Shown: positions 24,048 to 34,475 of the stretch, piece by piece
Layout: each line of letters begins with the position of its first letter
Position numbering within the stretch: position 1 is the first letter of the stretch
From: Echiichthys vipera
Taxonomy: Eukaryota > Chordata > Actinopteri > Perciformes > Trachinidae
NCBI GenBank assembly: GCA_963691815.1
Contig: OY829660.1
Location: 6,418,552 to 6,482,551 of the forward strand
Reading direction: 5' to 3'
Length of the DNA stretch: 64,000 nucleotides
Notes under the pieces: model-generated
Databases searched by the model: none
What the model was told of the DNA's origin: nothing
The model's input: the letters and a program-made list of their open reading frames with translations, nothing else
Position numbers and translations under genes: made by a program

Positions 24048-25486
24048 ATCCCTATCTCTCACTCTCTCTCCCTCGTGGCCCTCACCCCTCCTTCAGAGAT
24101 CCCTCAGGGGGCCCAAAACCGCACAGTGTGAGTAAACAGCCACGGGGCAAAAGCCAGACCAGCTACTGTGAAATGGCCGAGCAGTGCTATTGCAGTATTG
24201 AATGGGGTTGTGATTTGCTCTCAGTGGGAAAAGGGATGGGAGCTGCTGATTTTGCTCACTGGGAGTCAAATGAAAATCACAGGCCCTATTATGGTCTGCG
24301 CTGTTATCAGTGGTTTTACGCCGCTGCACGCAGAGGATTTGGGCTACTTTTTGTTGCCTCTGTTCCTCATGGGAGTGCGATAGCCTCAAGTGGTGGATTA
24401 ATCAGACATTTTGGTGGCTTGTATTCTTTTGTAAATACAAGGCGCGGGGGCAAGTTCTGTTTGATTACTCTGCGGTAATGTAGGGGGGCTGGATGCTTGC
24501 GGGGGTGTATTGTAATCGACTGCACGGCTTGCCTGCTGATAATGAAATAAGGGGAAGTCAAAGGAATTGGGTTCAAGGCCTTTTTCTCCATCAAAAATCA
24601 GCGTTGAAATGAGAGACGCTCAAAGATATCTGAGGTGGAAGATCAAAGATGTTATTGTGACAGCGAGCCATTTAGCCGCAGGTATAAGCTATTGTAAGCG
24701 CGGGGTAGCTGTGGCGGGGACCGCCGGCAGTTGGCTCAAACCTAGGGGGCGACACCAGCGAGAGCCAACCCCTCCTCCTAGCTCCAAACAAGCACGCTCA
24801 TTCTCATTTCTCCGGAGCTCCTCTTCCTCCCTCTGTCTTCCTTTTTCCTTTTTCACTGTCATATGATTGTCAGGTTACTGTTGAGCTGCAGTCAGTTGCT
24901 CTCAAGTGCCTGCGGCGGGTGACAGTGCATATATGAATAAATAACTCACCGCCAAAAGGACACTGAAATATTTGACAATGTTGTCATTTACAGTTACTCC
25001 TCCTCCTCAAGTCTTGGCTTGAAAGAGAAAATATTCCATCTGAGCTCGCACTGCCTTCTTTTTAATTTATTTATTTTCCCCTCTGAGCTGATTCGTCTCT
25101 TGTAGCTACACCGCACACAGAGGGCTCGTGGGATTTTATAGTGCGCTCATAAGTGGTTGTTTGATCAAATAGCCCCTTATTAGGAGGCTGTGCTGACACA
25201 ACACAATTTTGTATCAACCTCGCCATCTTCGTTACTCTCTGTTTGCTAGGCTTGCACTACAAATCTCCAAAAGGCTGCGGGTGAGGGAGTGAAGGAGGGA
25301 GTGAGTGAGACAGAGAGACAAAGGAGCCCTATGGTGTGTGCTACTCCCCATTAGGTGGAGTTCTGGAAGAGGAGTTTACCCCGCAGCCACACAGGAATGA
25401 ACACATACACACACACTGTACTGAAATGATAATTGAGTGCACTCTGTATCGATCTGAGCTCACACACACACACACACACGCGCACA

Positions 25487-25517
<31 letters not shown>

Positions 25518-28462
25518 TTTCTTCTTTCCATTCCCCAATTGCCCCTCCCTCCCTCCCTCACTTCACTTCACTTCACTTTACTTCACTCCCTCTCTCGCTC
25601 TCATCCACATTCCGGTCCCCAGTCTCCCTCCTTTTCTTCAGTCGCATCCTCATCCTCCTCCTCCTTCCCCTCTTCTTCCTCCTCCCCCTCTTCCTGCTCC
25701 TCCTCCTCCGTCTTCTACCTCCTTGCTGACCACAAGAAGCATCTATCTGTCTGTAATTCCCCCTCTCCTCTTCCCCTTTTTACTTCCCCACTCGCTCTGT
25801 CAATCCTCCCTCCCCATCACCACCACCACCACATCACTCCCTTTCCAGTTTCTCTCCTCTCCCTCCTCAGGTGCTCTGGGTTCTGATCAGCTTCGGTTCT
25901 GGACAGAAAATCACTACCTCTCCCTCTTCATCTACCTCTCAATCTACCCCCCCCCCCTCACCTGTCACTGTCTTTCTTTAGTATGCAGCAGGGGATGCAG
26001 CCACTTACCTTCCTATCTACCTCCCCACCAGTCCCTCCTGTTTTGCCACTGTACCCACATTCCTTTGAAGTGTGTGCAGTAACAAGGGTGGCTCCGCATT
26101 CTGCCTAAGCAGGCTGGAGTGTGTTTATGAGGCAGCCCTGTTATTAGCGTGGGAGCTCTGCAATACAGCAAAAAGACTGAGCTTACTGTGGGATGCATAA
26201 TGGTAAACAGTGCACTGATGTATGAGGGAATGTAAGTATGACCGAAGGTAATGACACCGGATGGGCTGCGCTGTTTCCCCATCGAGCTGGATGTTAGCTG
26301 CAGCGTACGCCTCGATTGCTGTCTTATCAGATTGCCTGCTGCTTGTGCACAGTGCATAATTAAAGATGATACGTTTTCTAATGCAATCAGTGGGACATTA
26401 TTAGTGGAAGCTTCCGTGGCTAGAGCAGCCTCTAGTGTGCTTTTCCCCGTTGACTAACTCGATGTTTTGGAAGGATGAATTTCAGTCTTCAAACCTCCGG
26501 ATCCAGCATGCTTTCACTCTGTCTGAACACTTTACAGCAGAGCACTAGCCTGTAGTTCAACCTGTGGAAGGGTATTAAAAGTACACAGCGTTGTGAAAAC
26601 CATTACATATGAGTGAAGTTTCATTAAGCTCCATCAGAGCATTATCGTGCACTTGTGATACTTTTCAATAGGTTAACTCACAGGTTAATGCACTGGAGCT
26701 GTTGTAAAGTTAAGTGTTACCATGACCTTATCTGCACTCTGTCCAGACCCCCCTGATGGATTTGTTGTGCACAAATGAAGCCTCACTTTCCTTCTTCCCT
26801 TCCTCCTCTTCCTTTTATAGATTTCTCTTTAGAGACGTTTTTAGACATTGCACAGACAATATACAGAATGAGTGGGAGTGAGTGGATGAATTATATAAGA
26901 ACAAGTTAGATGAATGGAGGCCTTTTTAAAAATAAGCCAGTAAAGTAGGTCCATCACCACGGCTACAGCAAAATGGTCTATAAGGAATGATTTATTCCAC
27001 CGTAAACTTTAATTATTCATTTAATTGCCCAATTTGGGGACATGTAAACAAATATTTCATTTCAAGGCAGTTCCCCTCTCTAAGTGTGATGGGGCATCTT
27101 GCCTTGATGTAGAGCTAGCCCTCCAACAATTTGATTTTCCTCTTTTTCATTTGGTTTTTAGTGTCTAAAAGTCTAAATGTTTCACAGAGCCAGTGTGCAT
27201 GGAAGGGTCAGGGCAGTCAGCATTCACAGCAGGCGTCTAGGGCTAAGTTTGGTTGAAAGGTGAAAGTGAAACATCGTCAACAGAATAAACCTCTTAAAAT
27301 GCATCACCTTTTTTTTTTTATCCCCAAGAGGGCCCTGACAAGACATTGCATTTTCACAATTTATGCATTTAGACAATTTATGCTCAAAAACCTGAGAAGG
27401 GAAGAAACGAGGAAAAACAACAACACAAACAGAATTTGAATAACGCTAACATAATCTGACACTAGATCTGAGGTTAAAAAATAAACTTAAAAGCAAGAGC
27501 ACATTTATTTCAGACATGAAAAAGGCAATATTTGAATAATTCAGATGAGGCTGGGAATGATACGTGTAGTCTTAAATTGGTATACAGCCTTTTAATGACT
27601 ATATTTCATTGTGTTGCATGTCCTAACTACACACTGAAATATAGTCATTCAAACGACGTTTATACAACAGTAACAGTAATGTAACCCACGGTTAAAAACA
27701 CACTTACATACGAGTGTATTTTCAATTTGTTGATTTACAAATTGTTAAATGAATGACTTGCTGTTAGTTTTTGGGGAATTTTCCACTGTGCCAAGAACAC
27801 TGAGGGAAAGCAAAGGCTATTTTCTCTACAAACATGGTCAGATTGAAAGATGTTTGATATCCACATAAAATATTTAAAATAAGAAAAATCCCAATAAGAA
27901 CCAAATCTGGTATTCTCTGTGTGCATGCATGTGTGCATGTGTGTGTGTGTGTGTGTTATTGATCAATTGTCTCTCAGTTTTCACAGGTGTATGGAGCCTG
28001 CCTGCCACTGTGTCCCATCCTAACGCATGGTTACCTGTTTTGTCACCCCCTTACAGCTCTGGACACCGCCCCCCCTGACTTGCTACCCCCTCCCTTAAAA
28101 GGACTGTCTCTCTACCTCCTCACCCCTGTCTCTCTGTATGTCTGACTCCTCCTAAATGTGTTTTTCTGTCCTCATCACACAGCTTCACCTGTCCTGCTAA
28201 CTCCATCTCTCATCCTCTCATCTCTAATGCACCCATCTCACCTCTCCTTTCCTCCCTCCTTGCTCTCTCTCTCTCTCTATTCCTCTCTCTTTCCATTTCC
28301 CTTACGCTCCTTTCCTCCTGAAGTGACTCTCCTCCCCTGTTCTCCCCCTGACCCCCTCTCCCTCCTCCCCCACAGGGCCCCGTGCCTCCCGCCGACCCCT
28401 CCAAGGTGAAGGCGGCCGCCTCGGAAAAGAAGAAGCAGGAGTCACGCAAGGATAAGAAATAG
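16434..28462 (+). CDS. mpz: Myelin protein zero (P0), complete
   Basis: Single-pass Ig-family adhesion protein that holds compact myelin together. Exons: 16434-16479, 18008-18174, 21837-22050, 22884-23013, 23500-23542 and 28376-28462; 228 codons plus TAG. Residues 1-22 are a signal peptide ending SQSQA, with the mature start IVIYTG as in mammalian P0. The V-type Ig domain has Cys43 and Cys120, SISIFHY and LDYNDNGTFTC, with an N-glycosylation site at Asn115. Residues about 149-172 form the membrane helix. The tail is basic and ends SEKKKQESRKDKK, matching human ...SEKKAKGLGESRKDKK. It is shorter than human (248) and lacks the VLYAML motif and the membrane-proximal cysteine. The ATG has A at -3. 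MPZL1-3 are excluded by the Ig sequence and the RKDKK end. Confidence 0.95.
16480..18007 (+). other. mpz intron 1
   Basis: 1.5 kb, AT-rich and without recognised repeats. In mammals this intron carries SOX10/EGR2-responsive elements. No convincing consensus site was picked out by eye. Confidence 0.7.
18008..18174 (+). CDS. mpz: mpz exon 2 (signal cleavage site, first Ig half)
   Basis: Encodes VPEQSQA|IVIYTGWERH through RDSIS, including Cys43 and the WTSEDVTFSW strand. The donor is TCT|GTAAGA. A CA repeat begins 16 bases into the next intron. Confidence 0.95.
18191..18220. repeat. (CA)n microsatellite
   Basis: About 15 uninterrupted CA units, 16 bases downstream of the mpz exon 2 donor. Confidence 0.92.
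19507..19534. repeat. (CA)n microsatellite
   Basis: About 14 CA units in mpz intron 2, after a C-rich stretch. Confidence 0.9.
20471..20690. repeat. Inverted and tandem repeat cluster
   Basis: AGAGTCTCTTTTGT (20471-20484) pairs exactly with ACAAAAGAGACTCT (20510-20523). Between them is a second palindrome, AGACAT-ATAA-ATGTCT. Downstream, the modules RTCTCTTTTRTA / AACTAGACATATA / ATGACCATG recur at intervals near 20540, 20570 and 20645. This looks like an expanded array of a small palindromic element. No named family was recognised. Confidence 0.7.
21368..21446. repeat. Dispersed repeat (CACTTTATTTATATAGCACC)
   Basis: Contains CACTTTATTTATATAGCACC and GCAGCTCAAAGGGCTTTAAG. These are two landmarks of a widespread vertebrate dispersed repeat. 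A degraded relative lies at 7403-7452. Confidence 0.5.
21837..22050 (+). CDS. mpz: mpz exon 3 (second Ig half)
   Basis: Encodes IFHYTGGVAYVDNKG to RLLVFEK. It contains Cys120 and the glycosylation sequon in DNGTFTC. The acceptor is ccttcacag and the donor is AAGG|GTGAGA. Confidence 0.96.
22051..22883 (+). other. mpz intron 3 with long polypyrimidine tract
   Basis: From about 22395 to the acceptor at 22883, nearly 490 bases are almost entirely C/T with only short purine breaks. This is an unusually long run ahead of exon 4. Open frames in it are low-complexity Ser/Pro/Leu and not genes. Confidence 0.8.
22884..23013 (+). CDS. mpz: mpz exon 4 (transmembrane segment)
   Basis: Encodes VPIQAGVITGAIIGSVLGLL, the rest of the helix, and RFLVARRVFSLSV. 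The donor is CAG|GTCAGT. The frame stays open for 31 codons past this donor (23014-23107). Confidence 0.95.
23014..23107 (+). other. Possible alternative mpz exon 4 extension (intron-retained tail)
   Basis: If the donor at 23014 is not used, exon 4 continues in frame for 31 residues (RSVPGLSLLCQGLELRP... to VAKLA) and ends at TAG 23105-23107. About 26 of 31 third positions are G or C, against about 17 of 31 second positions. GC content falls soon after the stop. Seen directly: an open, codon-biased frame. Inferred: a shorter P0 isoform with two tail cysteines. It could also be chance in a GC-rich exon flank. Confidence 0.4.
23108..23499 (+). other. Remainder of mpz intron 4
   Basis: Roughly 390 bases between the putative retained tail and exon 5. 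No repeat or other feature is seen. Confidence 0.6.
23500..23542 (+). CDS. mpz: mpz exon 5 (basic tail), GC donor
   Basis: 43 bases encoding SKHGKKKKEGSQQRQ with the split serine; this aligns with human ...SKRGRQ. The exon is followed by CAG|GCAAGT, the classic GC-AG donor form. No in-frame GT donor fits nearby. Its phase-0 end joins exon 6 cleanly. Confidence 0.85.
24010..24043. repeat. (CT)n microsatellite
   Basis: About 17 TC units in mpz intron 5. Confidence 0.92.
25461..25517. repeat. (CA)n microsatellite
   Basis: About 28 CA units with a CGCG interruption. An ACTTC pentamer run follows at 25559-25588. Confidence 0.92.
27577..27667. other. 91-nt imperfect hairpin in mpz intron 5
   Basis: The arms are 27577-27614 and 27631-27667, with a 16-base loop. 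The core AATGACTATATTTCA (27593-27607) pairs exactly with TGAAATATAGTCATT (27635-27649). Outer TTGGTATA pairs with TATACAA. The size and mismatch pattern resemble a pre-miRNA foldback, but a MITE remnant would look similar. No known miRNA is recognised. Confidence 0.45.
27934..27956. repeat. (GT)n microsatellite
   Basis: About 11 GT units in mpz intron 5. Confidence 0.85.
28376..28462 (+). CDS. mpz: mpz exon 6 (C terminus and stop)
   Basis: Encodes GPVPPADPSKVKAAASEKKK then QESRKDKK and TAG (28460-28462). The SEKK and ESRKDKK blocks identify it as the P0 terminus. It is preceded by a strong pyrimidine tract and CCCACAG. The reading frame remains open after the stop until 28744. Confidence 0.93.
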   Translation, partial: GPVPPADPSKVKAAASEKKKQESRKDKK

Positions 28463-28744
28463 GATACGGGGAGGGGCTGGGGCTGGCTTGCCAGCCGTCT
28501 GCTCCAGCCCGTGCACCTGGCGGTGGGGAAGGCCCAGCCCAAGCAGCAGCAAACCATAGCCAGGTTAACAGAGAGGGTGGTGGGAGGAGGGGAAGAGGGC
28601 CCCGGCCGGGTGCTGATGACCATCGATCTCGAGCTGACCCGCAAAAATGGGGAGGAGAGCCCCCGTGGTGAGGGAGGGATAGGGACGTCCAAACAGCTTG
28701 GCTTCCTCTCCCGTCTCGCCAACCAGCTCGCCCTAAAGAAATAA
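28463..28744 (+). other. mpz: In-frame stop-readthrough extension of mpz (L-MPZ-like)
   Basis: Directly after the TAG the same frame runs 93 codons to TAA 28742-28744. It starts DTGRGWGWLASRLLQPV and ends FLSRLANQLALKK. About three quarters of third positions are G/C, against about half of second positions, as in a real coding exon. Mammalian P0 mRNA is known to make a longer isoform, L-MPZ, by stop-codon readthrough. I infer a fish counterpart. The stop context (AAA TAG GAT) is not the strongest known readthrough type, and homology to the mammalian extension was not checked. Confidence 0.55.
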
Positions 28745-28745
28745 A
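28740..28745 (+). terminator. Alternative poly(A) hexamer overlapping the readthrough-frame stop
   Basis: AATAAA at 28740-28745 contains the TAA (28742-28744) that ends the readthrough frame. Use of it would give a very short 3' UTR of about 0.3 kb. G-rich rather than T-rich sequence follows, so it may be weak. Confidence 0.3.
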
Positions 28746-31700
28746 CCAATAGGGAGGCGGGGGAGGCAAAGGAGGGAGGGAGGCAGAGTGGGAAGTCTAC
28801 TCATGAGACAGCAGGAGAGTTAAACCACAAACCTACTTCACACCCACCACAACGCCGACCTGAGTCTCTATATAAATGAGTCAAACCATATCCGCTCTTG
28901 TCACAGGCTGACGACTACAGTAGACGCAGCTATATGGGCCGAGATCTAAGATGTCATGATAATCTCTTACACCGGCTGACACCCTGAGTACTTTTGTCAG
29001 GCCATAAGATATGCCATTTGAAGCGAGACCCTATGACGGCTGGGTTTGATAACAAAATCTAAAAAGCTGCTCCCCGCGTTTTGCCTTTCTGGTTCTTTTC
29101 ATTGTGATCCTATCCGCCGAGAAAAAACCTTTCTCCAAGTGCGTCCGATACGCATCACGAATCCCAAGCTGCAGGGACAAGCCAATTTGCTTTTTTTTCG
29201 GAGACGACGTGTCAAACGTCCCCCCCCCTCCTCACCCTGATCTTCATTCTTTTCCCCTCTCCAGTCCCACTTCTTCCTCTTTCACTGTGAATTTCCTGAC
29301 TTTCTTGTTAATTCAAATTACAGAAGTGATTTATATGCTAACTGCTCTATCCTGTTTCTCTTCCTCTCTCACTTCCCTTCCCTCTTTTCTTCTTTTGTCT
29401 CTCCTGTAGATAAAGGTCTGACTTCTCCATGACTGCCTTCACTCCTCTAGTCTGCTCCCTCCTTTTCTGCCCAGCCTGATGCAACCCCCATTATTTCCCA
29501 TTATCTCTACTCTTTCAAGACAGCACTGGCTGTAAGAATAGTCCTACTACATCAGTAGCAATAGTGTCAAATACTTTTTACAACGGCTGATTAGAGAAGC
29601 CGTATGCGCTCATTGGGCAAACTGTAAAACTGTTTCAGGCCTAACAACGCACATAACTTCCTTAAGAGGAAACCCGAAAGACATCCCTATGTGTTTAGAG
29701 TACCCTGAATCTTCCCCCTTTATGTTTACGACTCAATCACACACACTGAGCGGAGCTGTGAGTGCACTCTGGACTTCAAATAGAGAAAAAGAGAGAGGAG
29801 AGTGATAGAGGGAGAGAAATATGATTCCTGCTCTCAGCCAGCGTAGATAGAGGTTCAAGCCCTCGAGCTCGGGGTGATTCAATCCTCTCACATTTGAGCT
29901 AATGGAGGTTGTCGCTGTGTCCCTGCCCTGGCTAACGGGGGGGCTATTTCTGGCTCTATAAGAGTGTACGGGCTTACTGTAACAGCTGCACATTTTTCAG
30001 CTAACATGGGAGGGAGGGGTGAGGAAAAAAGAAAGAGGTGAGCAGGGCGGGTGTGGGGGGGCGCCTGCTGTGCTTTTTGTGCCACGAGCGCACGAGGCTG
30101 TCCGCTGTTGACTTCGACGGCCGGCGACTGACGACCTGGAATGACGTCACTGCCCCGAGGGCTGGCGGACACTCTCAGGAGTCTGACAAAGGGGCTTACC
30201 GGGAAGAGGTGCAGCTTCTGTGCTCTCAGAGTTATTTTAGGTCCACTTAATCCGCTCGCGCATTTCTCCTCGCCAACCCAGGGCTAATTATTTTAGCACG
30301 TGCTGGTAACTAGATATCTCTCCCTCCATCTGCCTATGCCTCCCTGCCTCTCTGTGTTGTTTGGCTCCTTTGTTATTCACTCTCCATCTCTGCTCCCATC
30401 TTGGGACTCATCTCCTCCCTCCGAACCCTTGTTTCGTTCTCTCTGTCCTTACGTCTTCGGCTTCCTTTATCTCTTCCTCTTCCTGACGTCTAGTGACTCT
30501 GCACTGCATTATTCCCCCACAGAAAAGGCCTATACACAATCCACTCCAGTCTTTAAGCCTCTCCTTATCTGACTGCCAGGCCTACAGCTCAATGCTCTAC
30601 TCCTCTTTCTTCTCTCTTCTGTCCTTCCTCTTCCTCCTTCTCCTCCCTCTTCACCTCTTTTTCAAACTCGATGACGGACATCCCTCTCCACTCCCTCCGG
30701 CTTGCCAAACGATCGACAAACGCCCTCTCGCTTGCCCTTCAAAAAAGCCACCTCCCCCAACAGCGTGTCCCCTGCCAGCCCGCCTTCCCTTCTTCCTCCG
30801 ACCCTTTACTGTGTTGTTTCTGCTGGTTCGAATGCAGAGACGCTCTCCTCTGCCCCCTTACTGGCGAAAGACGGAAACACACGGGCAGAAATCCGCCTTT
30901 AGTTCTTACTGAAGACGCCAAACAGAAACTTATAATCTAGCTAGCTCTCTTCCGGTCGCAAATACGACGCGTTTTCTATGTATATGTGTGTCTAGTTAAG
31001 AGTTTTAAAAATGGGATTTGATATAAAGCAAAAAAAAACAAAAACCAGTATGTCACCCTAAGTAAAGCAAATAATGTTTATAGACATTAGACATTTTTTA
31101 CATGTGTACAAGAAAGCACATGGAGAACATGTTTATCGAGGCAGAGAGGAAATGTAATTGTATTCGATGGAATATGTCATTATATTTCTGACCTTGTGTG
31201 GCTTATGGAAGGTACTGTGTGGCTGTCTCTCTGGTGTACGTTTTATTCCGAGACGAAGGGAAATCCAGGTTGTCGTGCGGTGTCAGAGAGAAGATGAGGG
31301 GTGGATAAGGGTCCGGTTAGCCTCAGATTCAGCGTGATGTGGCTGGGGAGAAAAAAACGGGGAGGAAGGTGCTTGCTGTGGAGGAAAGCTTTGGAGGAAA
31401 AGACTTATCTGGCGTGTTCAGCCAAGCCAAAAATCCATATGTATCACCGCAGATAGTCTGCTCTTCCCCCAGAGCTTCCTTTTAAAGGTGCTCCTTCCCC
31501 ATACCCTGAGCCAAAGATGGATTGCGATCTGCGTGCTTGATATGCAGGGTGGATAGTGTAGACTTGAATGTTCCTTTAAAATTCATAACACAACGGAGGT
31601 GCTAAAAATCCACATATTTATAACTGGAGATCTGTTTCACTAGTCGCTGTTTAACTGTCCAGTCACATGGATTAGTTCGAATGTTTTCTTCTTTTTCAGC

Positions 31701-31950
31701 AAAGCCACACAGATACCTGACATAAAAGAAACAGCATTAAAAAAAGGCCTTTTAAAAATGTTTTATATGTATTATAAACTGTATTAGTCATAGTTGCACA
31801 ATAACCTTCCTTTCTTTGAAATGACTGGAGCTTCTTACGTATTTTTTACATTTATTTTAATGCTTGTGATAATTCCAGAGCTCTAACCACTTTTGATGAC
31901 TGTATAATATGTTGTAAAGAGAACGTAAATAAAAATTAAAGCCCCGAGCA
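28745..31950 (+). other. mpz: mpz 3' UTR
   Basis: Non-coding sequence downstream of mpz with pyrimidine-rich blocks (29220-29480, 30310-30830) and an AT-rich end. Its likely limit is the poly(A) signal at 31928. No open frame here has a recognisable domain. Whether all of it is transcribed is inferred from the absence of another convincing signal. Confidence 0.5.
31928..31933 (+). terminator. mpz: Poly(A) signal candidate, mpz distal
   Basis: AATAAA in CGTAAATAAAAATTAAAGCC, followed within 60-80 bases by TGT/T-rich sequence (31987-32010). It gives a 3' UTR of about 3.5 kb. Confidence 0.55.
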
Positions 31951-32995
31951 CGGCTGTCAACAGAAGACAAAGTAAACCCAGTTGGAAGTGTCTGTAGTCT
32001 TATTTCTTTCACTTCCTATTCCCAAGCATGCATAAATCTGTCATGAATGACTCTGCCAAAAGAAGAAAGTCCTCCCAAAATGACATATCCAACATTTCAA
32101 ATATTGTAATAATCTGATGGCTGGTATTAAGTAAAACTCATCATGGAATAGCACTAGCCTTATTCGTTATCTAAAGACATTTGCATTCACAGTAGGAACA
32201 TTACAGAGGAGGTAATCTTGAGGTTTTTGAATGCCAAACAATGCCCACCAGATGTTTTTCTCTTATATTCAAAAGGAGTTCTGTTTCTGAGTGAAATATT
32301 TGCAGGTGAGGGATAAAGTGCTCCCATCATGCCCTCTATAACCCAACTGCCAAAAAGTAATCATGAACTAAAAACAAATGCTCAGCGACCGTTTACAAGA
32401 AAGAAGTCACCTTTTCACATATTACAGGGAAACAATTAGGTCTAATTTTCAGAAAGGATTCATTTCTTTCAAACCTGACAGGCAGGCTGGGTTCAGTGAG
32501 CACACATACCCTTTTCAGAAAGTCTCTGCTTCATATTCAGACGGTTACATTCACAGTACAACAACAGTCTTTAACTGATGGTCACTGAACTGCTCAGCTG
32601 TGGCACCTGAATGACCGGCTGAGGGGATGATGGGGATGCCACCGCTCGGGCTGAATCCAAATGTCCACCCTCCAGACTTCAGTCGTACGTGATGTGTTCA
32701 CTGTCACTGCGTCAAGTCTGCGAGAGGGACAGACTTCAAGGACGGGCCTCGTGTGTTTCACTCGTTATTGCGGAAACATTTGAGTGACAACTACAATCAT
32801 GTGCATGTGATTGCTGCAGAATTTGCCTGCTGCATTTGGCACTGCATTTGGCACTGCACAGCTTTAGGCTGCAATAATAATATGCATTTTGTTTTTTATG
32901 TCTGTACCATTATTTGGTCGGATATTATTTCTGGCATACTTCATTCAAGTAATTGTTAATACAGTAATAGTTTAACAAATTTGTAGTTCATTAAT

Positions 32996-33193
32996 GCCTC
33001 TTTTCCATTACACAGTGTAGCTCGACTCGACTCAACTCTACTGGGTTTTGGTACCAGGTACGTCGTTTTCCATTACAATTGAGTTTTTCCACCTCCTCAA
33101 TGTCGGCAGGGTTGTCATAACTGCAAACTCGGACCCTCAACAGAGTTGATACCAAAAATAGTACCAGGTGCAACGTTTTCGTAATGGAAAGGC
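32996..33193. mobile_element. MITE with TTTTCCATTAC-type ends
   Basis: The left end GCCTCTTTTCCATTAC (32996-33011) is inverted at the right end as GTAATGGAAAGGC (33181-33193), allowing a short gap. Internal CTCGACTCGACTCAACTC and GTACCAGGT sequences match a fish repeat type I recognise. It is 198 bp with no coding capacity. Confidence 0.6.
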
Positions 33194-34319
33194 AAAAATA
33201 GTCCAGTCACTTTAAGCCAAAATAGGGGTCAGTTGCAAACAGTAGAAAACTCAACTGATTTTGTATCCTCAAAATGTCCTGAGTAAGGTAAAAAAAAAAA
33301 AGCCCTGAAGATTCCCAATAGGCGAGAGTTTTGAGTTATCTAAGTAATTATATATATCATTGCAGTCTGCACCCCGAGTGGCTCTCTGGTAGTCTGCAGA
33401 AAGTCTGCTTGTGGCCCCTCGTAGACTGGATGAGTTGTGGATGTGGACAGCCCTCAGCACTCACAGACTTCCCAGGAATGCATCTGCAAAGTCTAAGTGC
33501 AGTGAAGTCACCAAACTCAAACATGTTCAAATCATACACATAGGAGCTGTAGAGGTTTTAATGTAGAATTGATGCGACTGCCCTTGAAAAAAACATATTA
33601 GACATAAAGGACTGTATGATTTTTGCATTGCATATGCATATAAACACCCCTAAAGATCACTAATTAGCATACTGGATCTTGTTTGTTTATTTTGTTAATA
33701 CAAATGTAATGATCATTTCTGGCTGAATTTTCCCCTTGCACCACATGTAGGATAATAAAGTCTACCTTGACCTTGCATAATACAAACAACAGCCAGTCAA
33801 TGGCAGTGACTTCCCAGTCTTGTTGCCGGGCCACAGAATTGAAGATTCAAGGGGGCAATTAAAGGTAAGGTGCGTAGAGCAGACATTGCACAATGACAAA
33901 AAAAGAAACTAAGACTAAGAAAAAATAGATTAACCTAACAGAATAAAACAAAAAACAGACAGACAGAAAATATGTACATGTTAAACAAGGTGCAAATGCC
34001 CAATGAGGTAAATTGATACCTAGTGCGAATGTGATAAAATATGTCATTCAGGTCATATAGAGTGGTATGTTCAAATGTAAGTTATGTTGTGGGCATGGGC
34101 GGGTGGTGGAATGTAAGTGTCCGTGCTGGGGGTGGGTGGGTGGGGGTATGAGTGTAAGGAGAGGGCTATGAGGTGAGGAGCAACCCTCACCAAAGCTATC
34201 CCCTCTCTCCACAGCACGGGACTCCCCGTAAAACCACAAATTTTTATTTTTAATTAAATAATTCATTCATTTAATGATTCACTCGGTGCTGACGGTGTAT
34301 TTGTTTTAAAAAGGTTTGG

Positions 34320-34475
34320 ACAGAGGTAGGCTAGTTGTTTGCCTCTGCTTCCGCTCTTTCGATAAGCTAGGCTAAGCTAATTTCCTCCTGGCTCTAAATA
34401 CAAACACATATATGTGAAGGACGCTGGTCTTCTCATCCCTTGGCAAGAAATCGAATTAGCATAACTCTCAAATGT
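34320..34475. repeat. Fish dispersed repeat (GCTAGGCTAAGCTAA type)
   Basis: Contains CAGAGGTAGGCTAGTTGTTT, AAGCTAGGCTAAGCTAATTT, GGTCTTCTCATCCCTTGGCA and AGAAATCGAATTAGCATAAC. These are in the order of a widespread teleost repeat. Class uncertain. Confidence 0.5.

Larger units (their letters stand above)
23543..28375 (+). other. mpz intron 5 (GC-AG, 4.8 kb)
   Basis: Begins GCAAGT and ends CCCACAG. It contains a CT microsatellite (24010-24043), a CA microsatellite (25461-25517), pyrimidine-rich blocks (25520-25880, 28130-28375) and a 91-nt hairpin (27577-27667). The stretches 23700-23990 and 24480-25200 are non-repetitive and mixed in composition, so they are reasonable places to seek conserved regulatory DNA. 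Confidence 0.7.

Noticed and set aside
25336..26082. 248-codon open frame in mpz intron 5
   Set aside because: Translation of a CA microsatellite followed by pyrimidine-rich DNA; repetitive His/Thr and Pro/Ser/Leu.
28057..28105. Exon-like segment after CCTTACAG, resembling a missing mpz exon
   Set aside because: In the phase set by exon 5 it reaches TAA after 13 codons, and it has no good donor before that.
28210..28769. Antisense frames of 179 and 155 codons over the mpz terminal exon
   Set aside because: Explained as shadows of the GC-biased sense frame and upstream pyrimidine tract; no start context or domain.
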